From Phytophthora sp. 'mugwort' (taxonomy: Eukaryota; Oomycota; Peronosporomycetes; Peronosporales; Peronosporaceae), in the NCBI GenBank assembly GCA_033558025.1, contig JAUCEF010000007.1:1054001-1118000 (forward strand): a DNA stretch of 64,000 nucleotides, given 5' to 3'. Below are positions 23,608-33,530 of this stretch, in pieces. Position numbers and translations under genes: made by a program. Positions within the stretch are counted from its first letter, which is position 1. Every line of letters begins with the position of its first letter. A model generated the notes under the pieces. The model was not told the DNA's origin. It saw nothing but the letters and a program-made list of their open reading frames with translations, and made no database searches.

Positions 23608-24915
23608 ATGCGACACGTCCTCGAGGGAAGAGAACTGGTGACGCCGCGGAGCATCATAATAACCCCCACCCCAGGCCAGCCGGGGCCCCGACCTCACTTC
23701 GAGATTACGTCGACGACGAGGAACCAGTTGGAGATGGCGATGACCCCCACGGTAGATATCAAGACAGAGGAAGAAATGTTTGGGTCCACGATCGATGTGT
23801 CGTCCAAGGGCGTCAAGCACCGCAACGGCTCGTGCTCCAGCTCGCCCACGAGCAGCGGCGACGAGCAGTCGGATACCATGAAGCTCGCGCCCGAGAGCTC
23901 GTCGTCGGCCGCTCCCGCCTTCTCCAAGGAGATCCACCACGAGACGGTGCTGGAGCGTTACCAAAAGGCCACGTGTACCAAGATGTATGACGTGGAGGAG
24001 CTCATCGATTACTACTGGCATCGACGACTGGCCGCCGTGCCCGCCGTCATCGTGAGCTATCTGCCGTTCGTCATCACCCCCAACCAGATTACAATCTTCG
24101 GCTTGTTCCTCGGTTGGGCCGCCGCCGTGTGTCTCTACGATTCGGAGTTCCACTACCCGCTAGCCTGGGAGCCTTCGCACTCGCTATTGGCCGCCGCGCT
24201 GCTCATGTTCGCGTGGATCGTCTCAGACTGTACGGATGGACAGGTCGCGCGCCTCTGCAAGCGCGGCACTCGCACGGGCCGCATCCTGGACGGCGTCGTG
24301 GATGGACTCGTCATTGCTCCCAATTTCTGGATCATGGGCATCGTCATGCAGCATCACTACGGTGGCAGCGTCTTGTACTTCCACCTCGGCTTCTGGGCCG
24401 GCATATCGCTCTGGTTGCACGCTATCATCTACGACAAGATCAAGAACGTCTACATGGAGAACGCCCTCCCGCAGTCCGAATGTGACGGCGAAACCGTTGC
24501 CAGCGTACGCGCCGAGTACCGTGCTGCTCGCAAGCAGTCGGCCTGCGCTCTAGACACGATCCTACTCGGCATCTACTCGGTCTACTTGACGGTGCAGGCC
24601 AGCTTCACGTCGGATGCCGCGTCCAAGGCGGAGCTGGACCGCCAAACATTGCTCGCATCGTGCACCAGCGAGTACCACGACGCTTACCGCCAGAATTTTA
24701 GCGGACTTGTGCGCGTGGCGTCGTTCCTCGGCATCAGCGCCCACATCACCGCAGTCTACCTGACGTATTTCCTGGCAATCTTCCACTGGGACGTCATCTA
24801 CTACATGCAGTTCTACCCGCTCGTCCTGCTCAACATCGTCCTGGTTGGCGTGCTCATCCAGTATCAGCGTTCCGGTATGGCCATCTTCAAGCCCACTAAG
24901 GAGGGTGCATTCTAA
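23608..24915 (+). CDS. Second CDP-alcohol phosphatidyltransferase, single exon
   Basis: The first ATG of the open frame is 23608, giving 435 aa; an in-frame ATG at 23734 would remove 42 residues. Residues 1-110 are Ser/Pro-rich and disordered. The catalytic motif is complete near residue 208 (DCTDGQVARLCKRGTRTG, then RILDGVVD, i.e. DGxxAR(x8)Gx3Dx3D). Several membrane helices follow (for example LVLLNIVLVGVLI). Unlike the intron-rich gene at 18.5-20.1 kb it has no introns. Its HRRLAAVPAVIVSYLPF entry and long inserted loop after the motif differ from choline/ethanolamine enzymes. The product could be phosphatidylinositol, phosphatidylglycerophosphate or another head group. Its substrate cannot be read from the sequence. 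Confidence 0.88.
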   Translation: MRHVLEGRELVTPRSIIITPTPGQPGPRPHFEITSTTRNQLEMAMTPTVDIKTEEEMFGSTIDVSSKGVKHRNGSCSSSPTSSGDEQSDTMKLAPESSSSAAPAFSKEIHHETVLERYQKATCTKMYDVEELIDYYWHRRLAAVPAVIVSYLPFVITPNQITIFGLFLGWAAAVCLYDSEFHYPLAWEPSHSLLAAALLMFAWIVSDCTDGQVARLCKRGTRTGRILDGVVDGLVIAPNFWIMGIVMQHHYGGSVLYFHLGFWAGISLWLHAIIYDKIKNVYMENALPQSECDGETVASVRAEYRAARKQSACALDTILLGIYSVYLTVQASFTSDAASKAELDRQTLLASCTSEYHDAYRQNFSGLVRVASFLGISAHITAVYLTYFLAIFHWDVIYYMQFYPLVLLNIVLVGVLIQYQRSGMAIFKPTKEGAF

Positions 24916-25190
24916 GCGGTAAGTACGGCTGACTAGACACGCGGTAGTGACCTGGCTAGCGTATCACGATCAGAGCCGTTACGAGGCTCTGGTGAGCGCT
25001 TTGCAGAAGCGAACCGAGTAATCCACTATAGTACAAGTCAAGCAAAGCAATGTAGATATCGATCCTAGCAACGCAAGTCCCCACGAATGTATGCTTACAC
25101 TATCATTTTTGAGTCCAAGTTCGATCCTCGCTCATGTTTTCATTTTTTTCGGAAAGTTCTACATTATTTATCCACGAGCAAGGATTAAAA
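24916..25190. other. Convergent intergenic space
   Basis: About 275 bp hold the 3' ends of the phosphatidyltransferase and MFS-Sec14 genes. I see nothing else in it. Confidence 0.6.
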
Positions 25191-27716
25191 TCACCGCTTT
25201 CCCATGCTAAATAGCACGGGAAAGTTCATTCGGCTCGGGATAGCGATGGAGAAGAACAGCAGGAATACGAGGCCTAAAGCTTGGACGAAGTACAGCAAAC
25301 TCTGGTCGAACGGGAATGCCTGCTCGAAGTAGCCGAGCAGTGCAAACAACGCCGGGGCCGCAGCGCTCGCGATGAAGTGGCCCGCGTAGCGCACGCGTTG
25401 AGCCGCGCGATGCACCGCTAGTCGTCGATCAACAGCGATGGAGTTGTCCAGCAGCGCCATAATTCCATGTGACGCTACACCAGCAACAAGCTGCTTCACG
25501 ACGAGTACACCGATCACCATAAACCACGAGAAGGGCAACTCGTCCACCTTGAAGAGATCAATGAGTGGGAAGCAGCCCAGAATGGGGATCTGAAGAATTA
25601 AGCCAATACGCAGCGTAGCGAGGGGCGTCATGACGTTGCGAGCAGAATTGCAAATAATACTCGATGCGATCTGGCCCAACAGAACGACGAGAGACAGAGA
25701 TGCCAGCGTACCAGCAACAGTGAGCGTGATAGACGATACCGTCGAGCGCGACGTCGGCGGCTCAGCGTGCACGCTGCCACCCAGCGTGATTGGATTTTGC
25801 TTGAAGAACCAAAGCGGCAGCATCTCGTCGAAACTTAATTGCACCAGCGACCAGAAGAAATAGACCAGCAGTACCAGACATGCCAGAGGTTCACGTGTGA
25901 TCGCCAACTCGGGTACAGGCTTGTCGTTTGCTTTCGGAGAAGATCGAGTCGCTTTCACGGGCATCTTTTCCAGCGATTGATACGTCCCAGAGCTAGAAGC
26001 ATTACTACGAGCAACGGCCTCAGTCTTCGGTGACGAAGTCGATTGTGAATGGACAACCACGGAGATTACCGGCTCCTGCTCTTCCAGATCTTCAACACCC
26101 TGGAGTCCGTACTCGGAGCAGTCAAAGAATGCTTCCTCGTCGCTACCATCGTCGCTGCGAATGCTGCTAGCACGCGACCGACTAACACCTGTGCGTCGTG
26201 ATCGTGGAGTAGCCACAATTTCAATCGTGCGCTCGAATGATGCAGTCGTACGCTTGAGCAGGTCATCCAGTGACCGTTCCTGAGCACTCTTGCCAATCTC
26301 CACGCCGTTACGCCCGCCATAACGTTGAGGCAGACTATCAACGCCAATAAGCGCAATTAAATCTTGAGTGGCCGTCTCCTTAGACAAAAACGACACTTTG
26401 TCCGCAGTACGCTTCGCAAGGTGTGGACGAATACTCGTCATGACTTGCGAAAACCATACAGGAGAGTTGAGCACAGCGAGAGATTGTAGTCGATCTGGAA
26501 GTTCGCGCTGTAATGTCTTCACCACAGCACAGACACCATCGACTGCACGGGCATCTGCATCGCGAAGGGAGAGACCATCCAAGTCCACAACATACACGAT
26601 CTTTTGTGTAGGTGTGCGCAATAACGTCTCCTGTGCGAAAGCCAAGAAAAATCGGTAATGATCACGCAAGTCAGCCGTCGTGAAGCCCGCAGCAAAGAGT
26701 TTGTCCATCTTGACACGACCCACGAAGTCCCACACGACTAAGTGTCCGTCTGAAGTGTATCCGTGAAAATAGTGGGGTAGGATTCCACGAATGAGTCGGA
26801 AATGCGGCTGTGGTGTTGCTAGTAACTTGATTGCGGCCAACTTCGCTGGTGATGTCATTGCCTTCTTTAGCCCCAAGCCCATGGCAGTGCGACCGAATGT
26901 TTCCCCAAACGCAGACTTAACGTGGGCAACTGTAGTAGCCATGGGACTACCACTCTCACTACTACTCGTGCTGCTTGTGTTCAGACTGGTTGACGAACGT
27001 GGCGAAGACTGCGCATCAACCTGAATCTGTGGCATGAAGTTCAAAAAGTCGTCTTCTTCCTCTGCAAGCTGGGTGTATGCTGTTCGGCTACGCAGACGCA
27101 ACGCCACCAGCATCACCATGACTGCGACCCACGCGAGGATTGACACGAAGCAGAACGGGTAGAAGTACAGTGACGAGTCCCTTGTAGCTGGGTCCTCGTT
27201 CGTATTGTTTGGCAGCTCTGCGCCAAGCGTGATGAACGCGAAGGTGCCAATAGCCCCGATCCCGACACCTAACGTCTTGGTCACCAGGGCCAACTTGGTC
27301 TGCCTATTGCCGCAGATATTGTCAATTTCAATCATCGCCACGGGCAAAACACCACTGCTGAGTCCTGTCGCGAATCGCACGAGCGACATGGCCAGCAGAC
27401 TCTTGCACAGCAGAAGGCTGAAGAATCCAGCCCCCGTGACCGCCAACCCCCACAGAATCACGCCCTTGCTGCTCTTGAGCGAGCGCGCCAGGTTGATCCA
27501 GAAGCCGCAGCTCAAGGCGTGGCCGAGGAAGCCCGAGCCCGAAATGATGGCCGTGTAGAAACCCAGACGATGGAACGACGTGTCCGGGTAGAAGTGCAGC
27601 GTCAGCATGGGACCCAGCACCAGCACTACAGTCTGTGCAATATAATCAATCATTGCGCATACCATGAGGAACAGCATCCGCGCGTTAACGCCCCTGCAAC
27701 AGCGGAAACATGACAT
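25191..27716 (-). CDS. MFS transporter with an inserted Sec14/CRAL-TRIO domain
   Basis: A single exon of 841 aa starts at the ATG at 27716. Residues 10-210 form six membrane helices with MFS-type loops (GFYTAIISGSGFLGHAL; the motif-A region is weak). Residues about 216-300 are Ser/Thr-rich. Residues about 305-470 match a Sec14/CRAL-TRIO lipid-binding domain: YFHGYTSDGHLVVWDFVGR, KIVYVVDLDGLSLRD, PDRLQSLAVLNSPVWFSQV, ending in LPQRYGG. A disordered acidic linker (471-605) leads to six more helices (611-830). The Sec14 fold therefore sits in the cytosolic central loop of a 12-helix transporter. Sec14 domains bind phosphoinositides, phosphatidylcholine or tocopherol-like lipids, so the transporter may be lipid-regulated or may present lipid. 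That function is inferred. The frame has no stop and the composition is uniform. Confidence 0.88.
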   Translation of the reverse strand: MSCFRCCRGVNARMLFLMVCAMIDYIAQTVVLVLGPMLTLHFYPDTSFHRLGFYTAIISGSGFLGHALSCGFWINLARSLKSSKGVILWGLAVTGAGFFSLLLCKSLLAMSLVRFATGLSSGVLPVAMIEIDNICGNRQTKLALVTKTLGVGIGAIGTFAFITLGAELPNNTNEDPATRDSSLYFYPFCFVSILAWVAVMVMLVALRLRSRTAYTQLAEEEDDFLNFMPQIQVDAQSSPRSSTSLNTSSTSSSESGSPMATTVAHVKSAFGETFGRTAMGLGLKKAMTSPAKLAAIKLLATPQPHFRLIRGILPHYFHGYTSDGHLVVWDFVGRVKMDKLFAAGFTTADLRDHYRFFLAFAQETLLRTPTQKIVYVVDLDGLSLRDADARAVDGVCAVVKTLQRELPDRLQSLAVLNSPVWFSQVMTSIRPHLAKRTADKVSFLSKETATQDLIALIGVDSLPQRYGGRNGVEIGKSAQERSLDDLLKRTTASFERTIEIVATPRSRRTGVSRSRASSIRSDDGSDEEAFFDCSEYGLQGVEDLEEQEPVISVVVHSQSTSSPKTEAVARSNASSSGTYQSLEKMPVKATRSSPKANDKPVPELAITREPLACLVLLVYFFWSLVQLSFDEMLPLWFFKQNPITLGGSVHAEPPTSRSTVSSITLTVAGTLASLSLVVLLGQIASSIICNSARNVMTPLATLRIGLILQIPILGCFPLIDLFKVDELPFSWFMVIGVLVVKQLVAGVASHGIMALLDNSIAVDRRLAVHRAAQRVRYAGHFIASAAAPALFALLGYFEQAFPFDQSLLYFVQALGLVFLLFFSIAIPSRMNFPVLFSMGKR

Positions 27717-29451
27717 CACTGAGGAAGACTTGGGTCTTGTTTTTGTCGCGCGAGTTCTCGGTCAATTCGGGCGCTACGGTGTGGTGAAGACGCCTCTTGG
27801 TAAAGCAAACGATAGCTCTTCACCCTGAGCTAGTGAGGTCAAGCACGGCCTGCTCGTATGGCACGCAGAGACTTATTCAGTACGAGCGCCTTTGGGAGAG
27901 GACGTCAGTGAGTGCGCACTTGGAGGTCTGTGATTGGCTGGAGCGGAGTACAGTGGCAGTAATAGTCGGTTCAGTACACTGCTACACGAAAGGCTCATCC
28001 ATTCAGCGAGATTACTATTGTATCGATATTACTAAGCAGATATTTTGGCAATGTAGAATGATTATTACTTTCAGCTATTACTTCCTCTATATCGTTTTGA
28101 TTGTTATGATTGACTTCAAGCGACCAAACCAAAACGAGTATTGCGTAAATATGATTGGATAAGACGAAAATCAAGCGCCTCCACTATTCGTTAATAGTCG
28201 TTTTATTTTCGAATGATCGGTAGAAGTCGACAGCCCAGCCATCAATTTCTTCCTCGACCCGCTGCACCAAACACAGCCATCCGGCTTCCTTGTTAAGATC
28301 GTCTCCATCGTGAAGACAAGTACCCGAAGTCATATTGCCTTGCGACAAATATCTGTACCAGCCAGCTGTGAAGGAGGTCAACTGGATGTGCGTGCAGAGT
28401 TAATGCCCCTCTTAATAGAGTACTGAAAAACAAAACTGTAACAATCATAAAAATATCCTACCAGATAGAACCATGACAAACAAAAAAACATGGAGGAAAT
28501 AAACTAATAGCTTTATTATGCCCCGACCACAGGTTCACGTGCTCTCTTTCATGCGCTCGATATCCTGGCAGTTGTGGCGCACAAAATGCATTTGAGCTTA
28601 ACCGTTGCATGTTCGAGTGAGCAGAGGACTCATGGCAAAAAGAGCACGTAGAAAACACTAAAAATAGCTGATGAGCTGCGACCCAGCCAAACTCGCGTGG
28701 AATTGAAATCATCAGTAATCCGAGCTGGCCGATTCCATAAACTATTGACAATTCGCTTCACATTTCGGACTTGTTTGCCATTCGCTCTAGACATTGACAG
28801 TTTGCCTAGAACATCAACGCGTTCGTCCGTATCTGATGATCGGTTAAATAAGGATACCTTGACTACTGACGGATGAGGGAATCAGTCCGTGCATTCTTGA
28901 ATACCTGAACGCAATATGAGCTAAGATTTGTAGTATGCAACAACAAATTAGTAAGAGGCAAACTCGAGCTATGCTGCACATTCGCACACCTAGTTGAAAA
29001 ATCCTCGGCATTACAGAGATCGATATTGCAAATACATTGGGCGGGCCGGCCACAAATACAGCACGGAGAGGTATTCTTCACCGCTCAGAAGGGCACTTCA
29101 TGCTGTAACCGGTGCTGAGTCTGAGACGGAAAATCCAGAAGTGAGTTGGGTTGATCGTGAAAAGAGAAGGAGGTACATCCAATTCATTGTTTACCCCTAT
29201 CGGCGGCCCATTAGTCCTCGAAAACAGAAGCTGCCCACCGTACACGGTATGACCTATTTGCCCACGTAGGGCCTACGTTCTCTGGTCCGCCTGCTACTGA
29301 TCGAGTGCACCGTGACGATGACGCGAGTTCGGCTACTCCCTTTATTCCACCACGGCTAGCACAATTTGAGTGATTGTGAGTTGGATGGTCTGATACTGAC
29401 AAAATAATCAGAGGGTGATTTTCATGAAGTGAACGTGACAATTAAAACTTA
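27717..29451. other. No gene recognised (promoter side of the MFS gene and spacer)
   Basis: Frames up to 121 codons occur (27797-28162 plus, 28381-28184 minus), but none has a recognisable motif or a splice pattern. A minus-strand Cys-rich scrap near 29080-29000 (CCICGRPAQCICN) could come from a zinc-binding transposase tail, but it stands alone. Confidence 0.45.
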
Positions 29452-30796
29452 GTACGCGGTACTCGCATCGTTAGAATCACTATTTACGACTGCCTCGGCT
29501 GTCTCGAACCGCAGTTGTCGACGTCTTCGTGCTCGTTGGTTAGCTTCAAGACGACGTGTTCTCCTCTCGGTTCCAATCGAATTCAGCCTCCTCAGATAGT
29601 CTTGGTAGTTGGCCCCATCCTCCGCACGCAATGGTGATCTCGTACGTGGAAGTTTGTCAGTGCAACACAGGCTCTAAAGAACACCTCATACTTTACCTCT
29701 TGCCAACGATACTTGTCCGAGCATAAAGCCCACAAAGCACACAACCTCCCAAAATAGTTCTCCACGACGACGCGGTTCGACGAGATGTCATAGTTGACGG
29801 CTTCCTCTTCGATGGTCAATGGAATTGAAGAGCGCGGCACTTGGGGATGAGAACGCGCATTTCTCTAGCCAACCCCTGGTAGCTTTATCGGCCTAATAAT
29901 CCATGAGTCTGGGTACTTCTCCCGAAGCGGGTCGTCGTCCGCCATGTTATCGTCGGTTGCCGCCTTCGTGGCGGCTGCGACGTGGAACCCCTTATTGTTT
30001 TTCGGAATATGGTGATGTTCGCTTCGGGGCCTTTGTAGTGGTGCGAGCAGTTGTTAGCGAGCCCCGTAGGAAGCATAGAGACCTCTGTCTTGTATCCATG
30101 AAGTTTATGCTTCTCACTGTAGTAAGAAGCTCGCTCTTGCTGTGTGCCGCTCGGCATATTCGCCTGCTGGAACGTCACGTCAACAGCATACCGGGCAGCG
30201 GGGTAATGCTGAAACGCATGACCTGCCAGCACCTCTCTCCGCATGGTTCGATCACGCTCCGCGTGGTCTACGTAGATCTTGAACAAGAAGGGAGAGAGGA
30301 TGTCCAAGAAATGCACTACCTTCTTCTCGAACGTCGGGGACTTGATACCAAACGTGGAAGCCCGCAAGTCCTAGCGCTCACCGTTCTTCAGCACTCATAG
30401 ACTTATTAAGAGAACATCGATGCCCGACTCGCGATGCTTGTTCCCATTTCCCACATTCCACCGTGTAGCCATGTAACCACTTACACGACTCCACAGTCTA
30501 GAGATCTCAGCAACCGTAAAGTTGGAGAGCTTCAGCACGCTATCTGTCCCTATCACCTGGAAGTTGTCCAAAGTTGAATGATCCGAGTCTTCGTCCTCGT
30601 CATTATCGGGCAATGGATCGAAGTGGTGGCGAGCACGCTTGCTTGCGCGTAACGCTTCCAGCTCCTGGAGCTGTAAAAAGCCCCGGCGAGCATTGCGTCT
30701 CTCTTCCGTAAATTCATGCGGACGAGAAGATCTCGAGGTGGGGCCAGAACGGCCTGAAGAACGCGAGGAACGGGTGCTGGAAGCGGAGGAAGCCAT
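29452..30796 (-). pseudogene. Harbinger/PIF-type DDE transposase, decayed
   Basis: The minus strand starts at an ATG (30796) with a Ser/Arg-rich head, then a helix-turn-helix-like segment (LSNFTVAEISRLWSRV). The frame crosses two in-frame stops at about 30400 and 30370 and continues into the DDE core. Core blocks are ARYAVDVTFQQANMPSG, KHKLHGYKTEVS and, after a frameshift near 30005, VVVENYFGRLCALWAL. A last frame (29631-29452) gives a basic tail. NYFGR and HGYK are typical of oomycete DDE_Tnp_4 Harbinger proteins. Two stops and two frameshifts make it inactive. Confidence 0.75.
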
Positions 30797-31554
30797 GATG
30801 ATCAGGAGCAAGGTGGAATTTTGAAGAATGACATACGAGGATTGAGTGAAAAGCAGGGAGAATTCGTGCGGTTCGTGCACGCACGAAGGGTACGACAAAG
30901 TTAACGATTGCTCATATCTTCTCAGCCCGTCAATATCGATCACTTTGTCAGCTCTCGGCCGGGGGATGAATAACTTAAAATGTCGCACCTTCGTTTTCCC
31001 TGGTTGGAAAGCTCTCCGTGTAGTTATCAGATTCTAATTTGGAGGTCTACTGAGTCAGTTAGAGCGTGTTGCCCAGCAGCTGGAGACGGCAAGTTATCTT
31101 CAGCTCCAGCTCGTTCGCAAGCTGTTCCTCTTCACGTTAATTATAGCCAATCACCCGCTACTGCACGATGATATCCTTCTCGTGAGTGATTTGAAATCAG
31201 CGACCACCAGCTAAAGCACCCTTCTGTGGTGCACTCCGTTGGCATGCACGGTCGTTGCCGGGCGACCAAGAGCCGGTACATACACGGTCGCGCTTTCTGA
31301 CCTACGAGAAAAAGGTGAATGGCACAGACAGGATAAGAAATGATACAGATACGGAGGAAGGAAATCCACAGATTTGCATTTGCCCCCCCCCCCTCCAGCA
31401 GTGCACACGGCTGCCGTATGCGACATAAATCAATAGACCAATCATACTCCGAAACATATAACTGGATCTTGGTGATCGTGCGCGCGCGGCCATCGCGCTC
31501 TCATTTTCAAAGAACGCTGTCCAAGACTGAAGGCTGGAGCGCCGCACCACTGAC
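30797..31554. other. No gene recognised
   Basis: This is the flank of the Harbinger remnant. A run of about ten Cs lies at 31385-31395. Open frames are short and unassigned. Confidence 0.4.
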
Positions 31555-31640
31555 GACCGAAGCCCAGTGCGCCCACCTGATCCAGAGTCGTCAAACACCG
31601 ACCGAAGCCCAGCGCGCCCACCTGATCCAGGGCCGCCGAA
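31555..31640. repeat. 45-bp tandem duplication
   Basis: Two adjacent copies, each starting GACCGAAGCCCAG and running through CGCCCACCTGATCCAG, are offset by 45 bp with few differences. The period is a multiple of three, so frames through it repeat a 15-residue unit, but no surrounding gene was recognised. Confidence 0.7.
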
Positions 31641-31750
31641 GCCGTCATTGTTCACACTAGAGAACCGGGAGGGCTGAGTTACTGCATTAGTGCCTGGACG
31701 AAAGGTCCGAAGCGTTAGAGTGGGCTGTTGTATTCGCTTTAGTGAATAAA

Positions 31751-32632
31751 ATGGCTTTGCTCACACCAAATAACATTGCCGACTTCTGGAACCGAGGTTT
31801 TCCCTTGTACAATTTGGAGCTGGATGATAATGAATGCCGCGACGCGTTGGAAGAAGTGCAATCGTAGCAGTACGAACCCATATTTGGAGAGGTGTACGAT
31901 GAGACGCTGGACCGGTTTCGAGAGCAAGCTAACATCACGACATTAACGCCTACACTGACAGCTATCCATCAAAGCGTTGTCAACTCGTGTTAATCAATGA
32001 AGATTGGATTGTCGACGAAACGAGTTGACATGCACTTCGGTCGCATCCAGGCGGGCACGATCAAGCAGTGCACCGAGATTACCCGACATTTGAAACTGCA
32101 CAAGCTCTTCTAACGCGGGAGTTAGTCCAAGCATCTGTGATCGTGGCGTTGATGGATGACACGTACCTGCATGTGTACCCTGGGTCATTTGAGATCAAAT
32201 GGAGCGCATGAGACGTCCCACAGTGAGGTTGGATGTTGGTCACTTAATAATTTTCAGAGGTGCCCTCGCACACGCAGGCACCGGTTTTCGACGCTTTAAT
32301 GTGCGTCTACCCTGCTACGTTCGCGTGAATGATGTTTCACAAGAGCCTGACTCGACGGAGGCAGTGGTGTTCAAGTCCTGTCTCTGTTCTCGCTGTATGC
32401 AGTTGACTTACTCACGTACAGAGCTGTCGGAACATCGCCAGTCATGCGTACCGCGCGGAGGCCCGTAAAGATGTCAGTTTTGCGGGCAAATGTATGCCAT
32501 TCGCAACTCGTTGAACCAGCATGTGCGCCGGCGCCACCGTGAGCGACAATAGCTAGAGGCGTCGAGCGAATCCAGCGCTAGTGGTAGTGACAGTGCTGAG
32601 GCGGGTGGGAGTAGTGATGATGCATAGGTAGT
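31751..32632 (+). pseudogene. 2OG-Fe(II) dioxygenase-like repeat gene with C2H2 finger, decayed
   Basis: The plus strand starts at ATG 31751 (MALLTPNNIADFWNRGFPLY) and crosses a stop at 31866. After a frame change it reads AVHRDYPTFETAQALLTREL and IVALMDDTYLHVYPGSF. Another change gives GHLIIFRGALAHAG (32199-32468), then a C2H2-like finger (CQFCGQMYAIRNSLNQHVRR) and an acidic Ser-rich tail. The HRD and later HAG positions match the HxD...H iron triad of 2OG dioxygenases. Proteins of this type occur as high-copy genes in Phytophthora, but whether they ride on a transposon is not known to me. Three or more breaks make this copy a pseudogene. Confidence 0.55.
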
Positions 32633-32694
32633 GAGTAATGAAAACACATCGTCATGGCTATAATGGAAAGTTGCTTACGATATTATAAATACTG

Positions 32695-33060
32695 GTGGCG
32701 ACATGAAAAGCGATGACGGAGCAATGAAAACCTTGGCGCAGCGACATAGAGATGTGCGGTGAGAACAAGAAGTGCGGTGACAACGGGAACTGTTGTGACA
32801 GCAAGAAGAGCAGTGGCAACAGCGGAGAAGTGACACCTAGAAGACCGGTGACACCAGGAAGAGCGGTGAAAACAGCCGAACAGTGACACCGTGAAGACCG
32901 GTGACACCGAGACGACCGGTGAGATCAAGAAGAGCGGTGACACCGAGACGATCGGTGACACCGAGGTGACACCAGGAAGATCGGTTACATCAAGAAGAGC
33001 GGTGACAACAGCAAAGTAGTGACAACTGGAAGAGCAGTGACACCGAGAAGTGGGGCGCCA
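32695..33060. repeat. Minisatellite with GGTGACACC-type core
   Basis: Some 18-20 imperfect copies of a 15-24 bp unit close to GAAGAGCGGTGACACC run head to tail. Unit spacing varies, mostly in multiples of three. The minus-strand frame through it (Val/Ser/Pro/Leu-rich) is a by-product of the repeat. Confidence 0.75.
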
Positions 33061-33530
33061 GGTTGGTGACAGAACATAGCAATTATGAAACCTGGTGCTC
33101 GATACGTAATACATGTATGCAATCTCTTAGGTGTCAGGACTTAGGATGAACTGAACGCTCAAGGCTCTCGAAGCCAGTAGTGGACGACCTTCAGGTGCTT
33201 CTGAAAATCGCAAAGGGTCCATAGCGCTGCTTGTTGCTACATGGTGCTTCTGCTTCTCCTTCTTCTCCTTTCGAATTTTGACGGATGAAAAGTTTAGCGG
33301 TAACATCTTCTGCACCCGATTTCCCAATTTGTTTTGCCTTCAGCCCAACTATAACGTGGCAGCATGTCTTGTGCTTGCTGTAAAATTACAACCGCACACA
33401 CACTTCTCGACGTCCACTATCCATCTTCCCTCGGGCATGAAGGATATGTGAGCGCACCACAGCGACCACGTCACCACACTATTGTATAGTTGCGCCGCGC
33501 GAGTCCGTTGGTCTCTTACCAGCAAGGCGG
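33061..33530. other. No gene recognised
   Basis: Spacer between minisatellite and MULE remnant. It has only a lysine-rich short minus frame (33327-33127) without motifs. Confidence 0.4.

Noticed and set aside
23596..24153. 185-codon minus frame opposite the CDP-alcohol phosphatidyltransferase
   Set aside because: It is a GC-driven shadow of the real gene; the plus strand has the catalytic motif and membrane helices.
27797..28162. 121-codon plus frame upstream of the MFS gene
   Set aside because: No motif, no homology I can see, and it lies in the divergent promoter region. A chance frame is likely.
32683..33114. 143-codon minus-strand frame rich in Val, Ser and Cys
   Set aside because: It lies wholly in the GGTGACACC minisatellite, whose unit length is often a multiple of three. 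The frame is a by-product.
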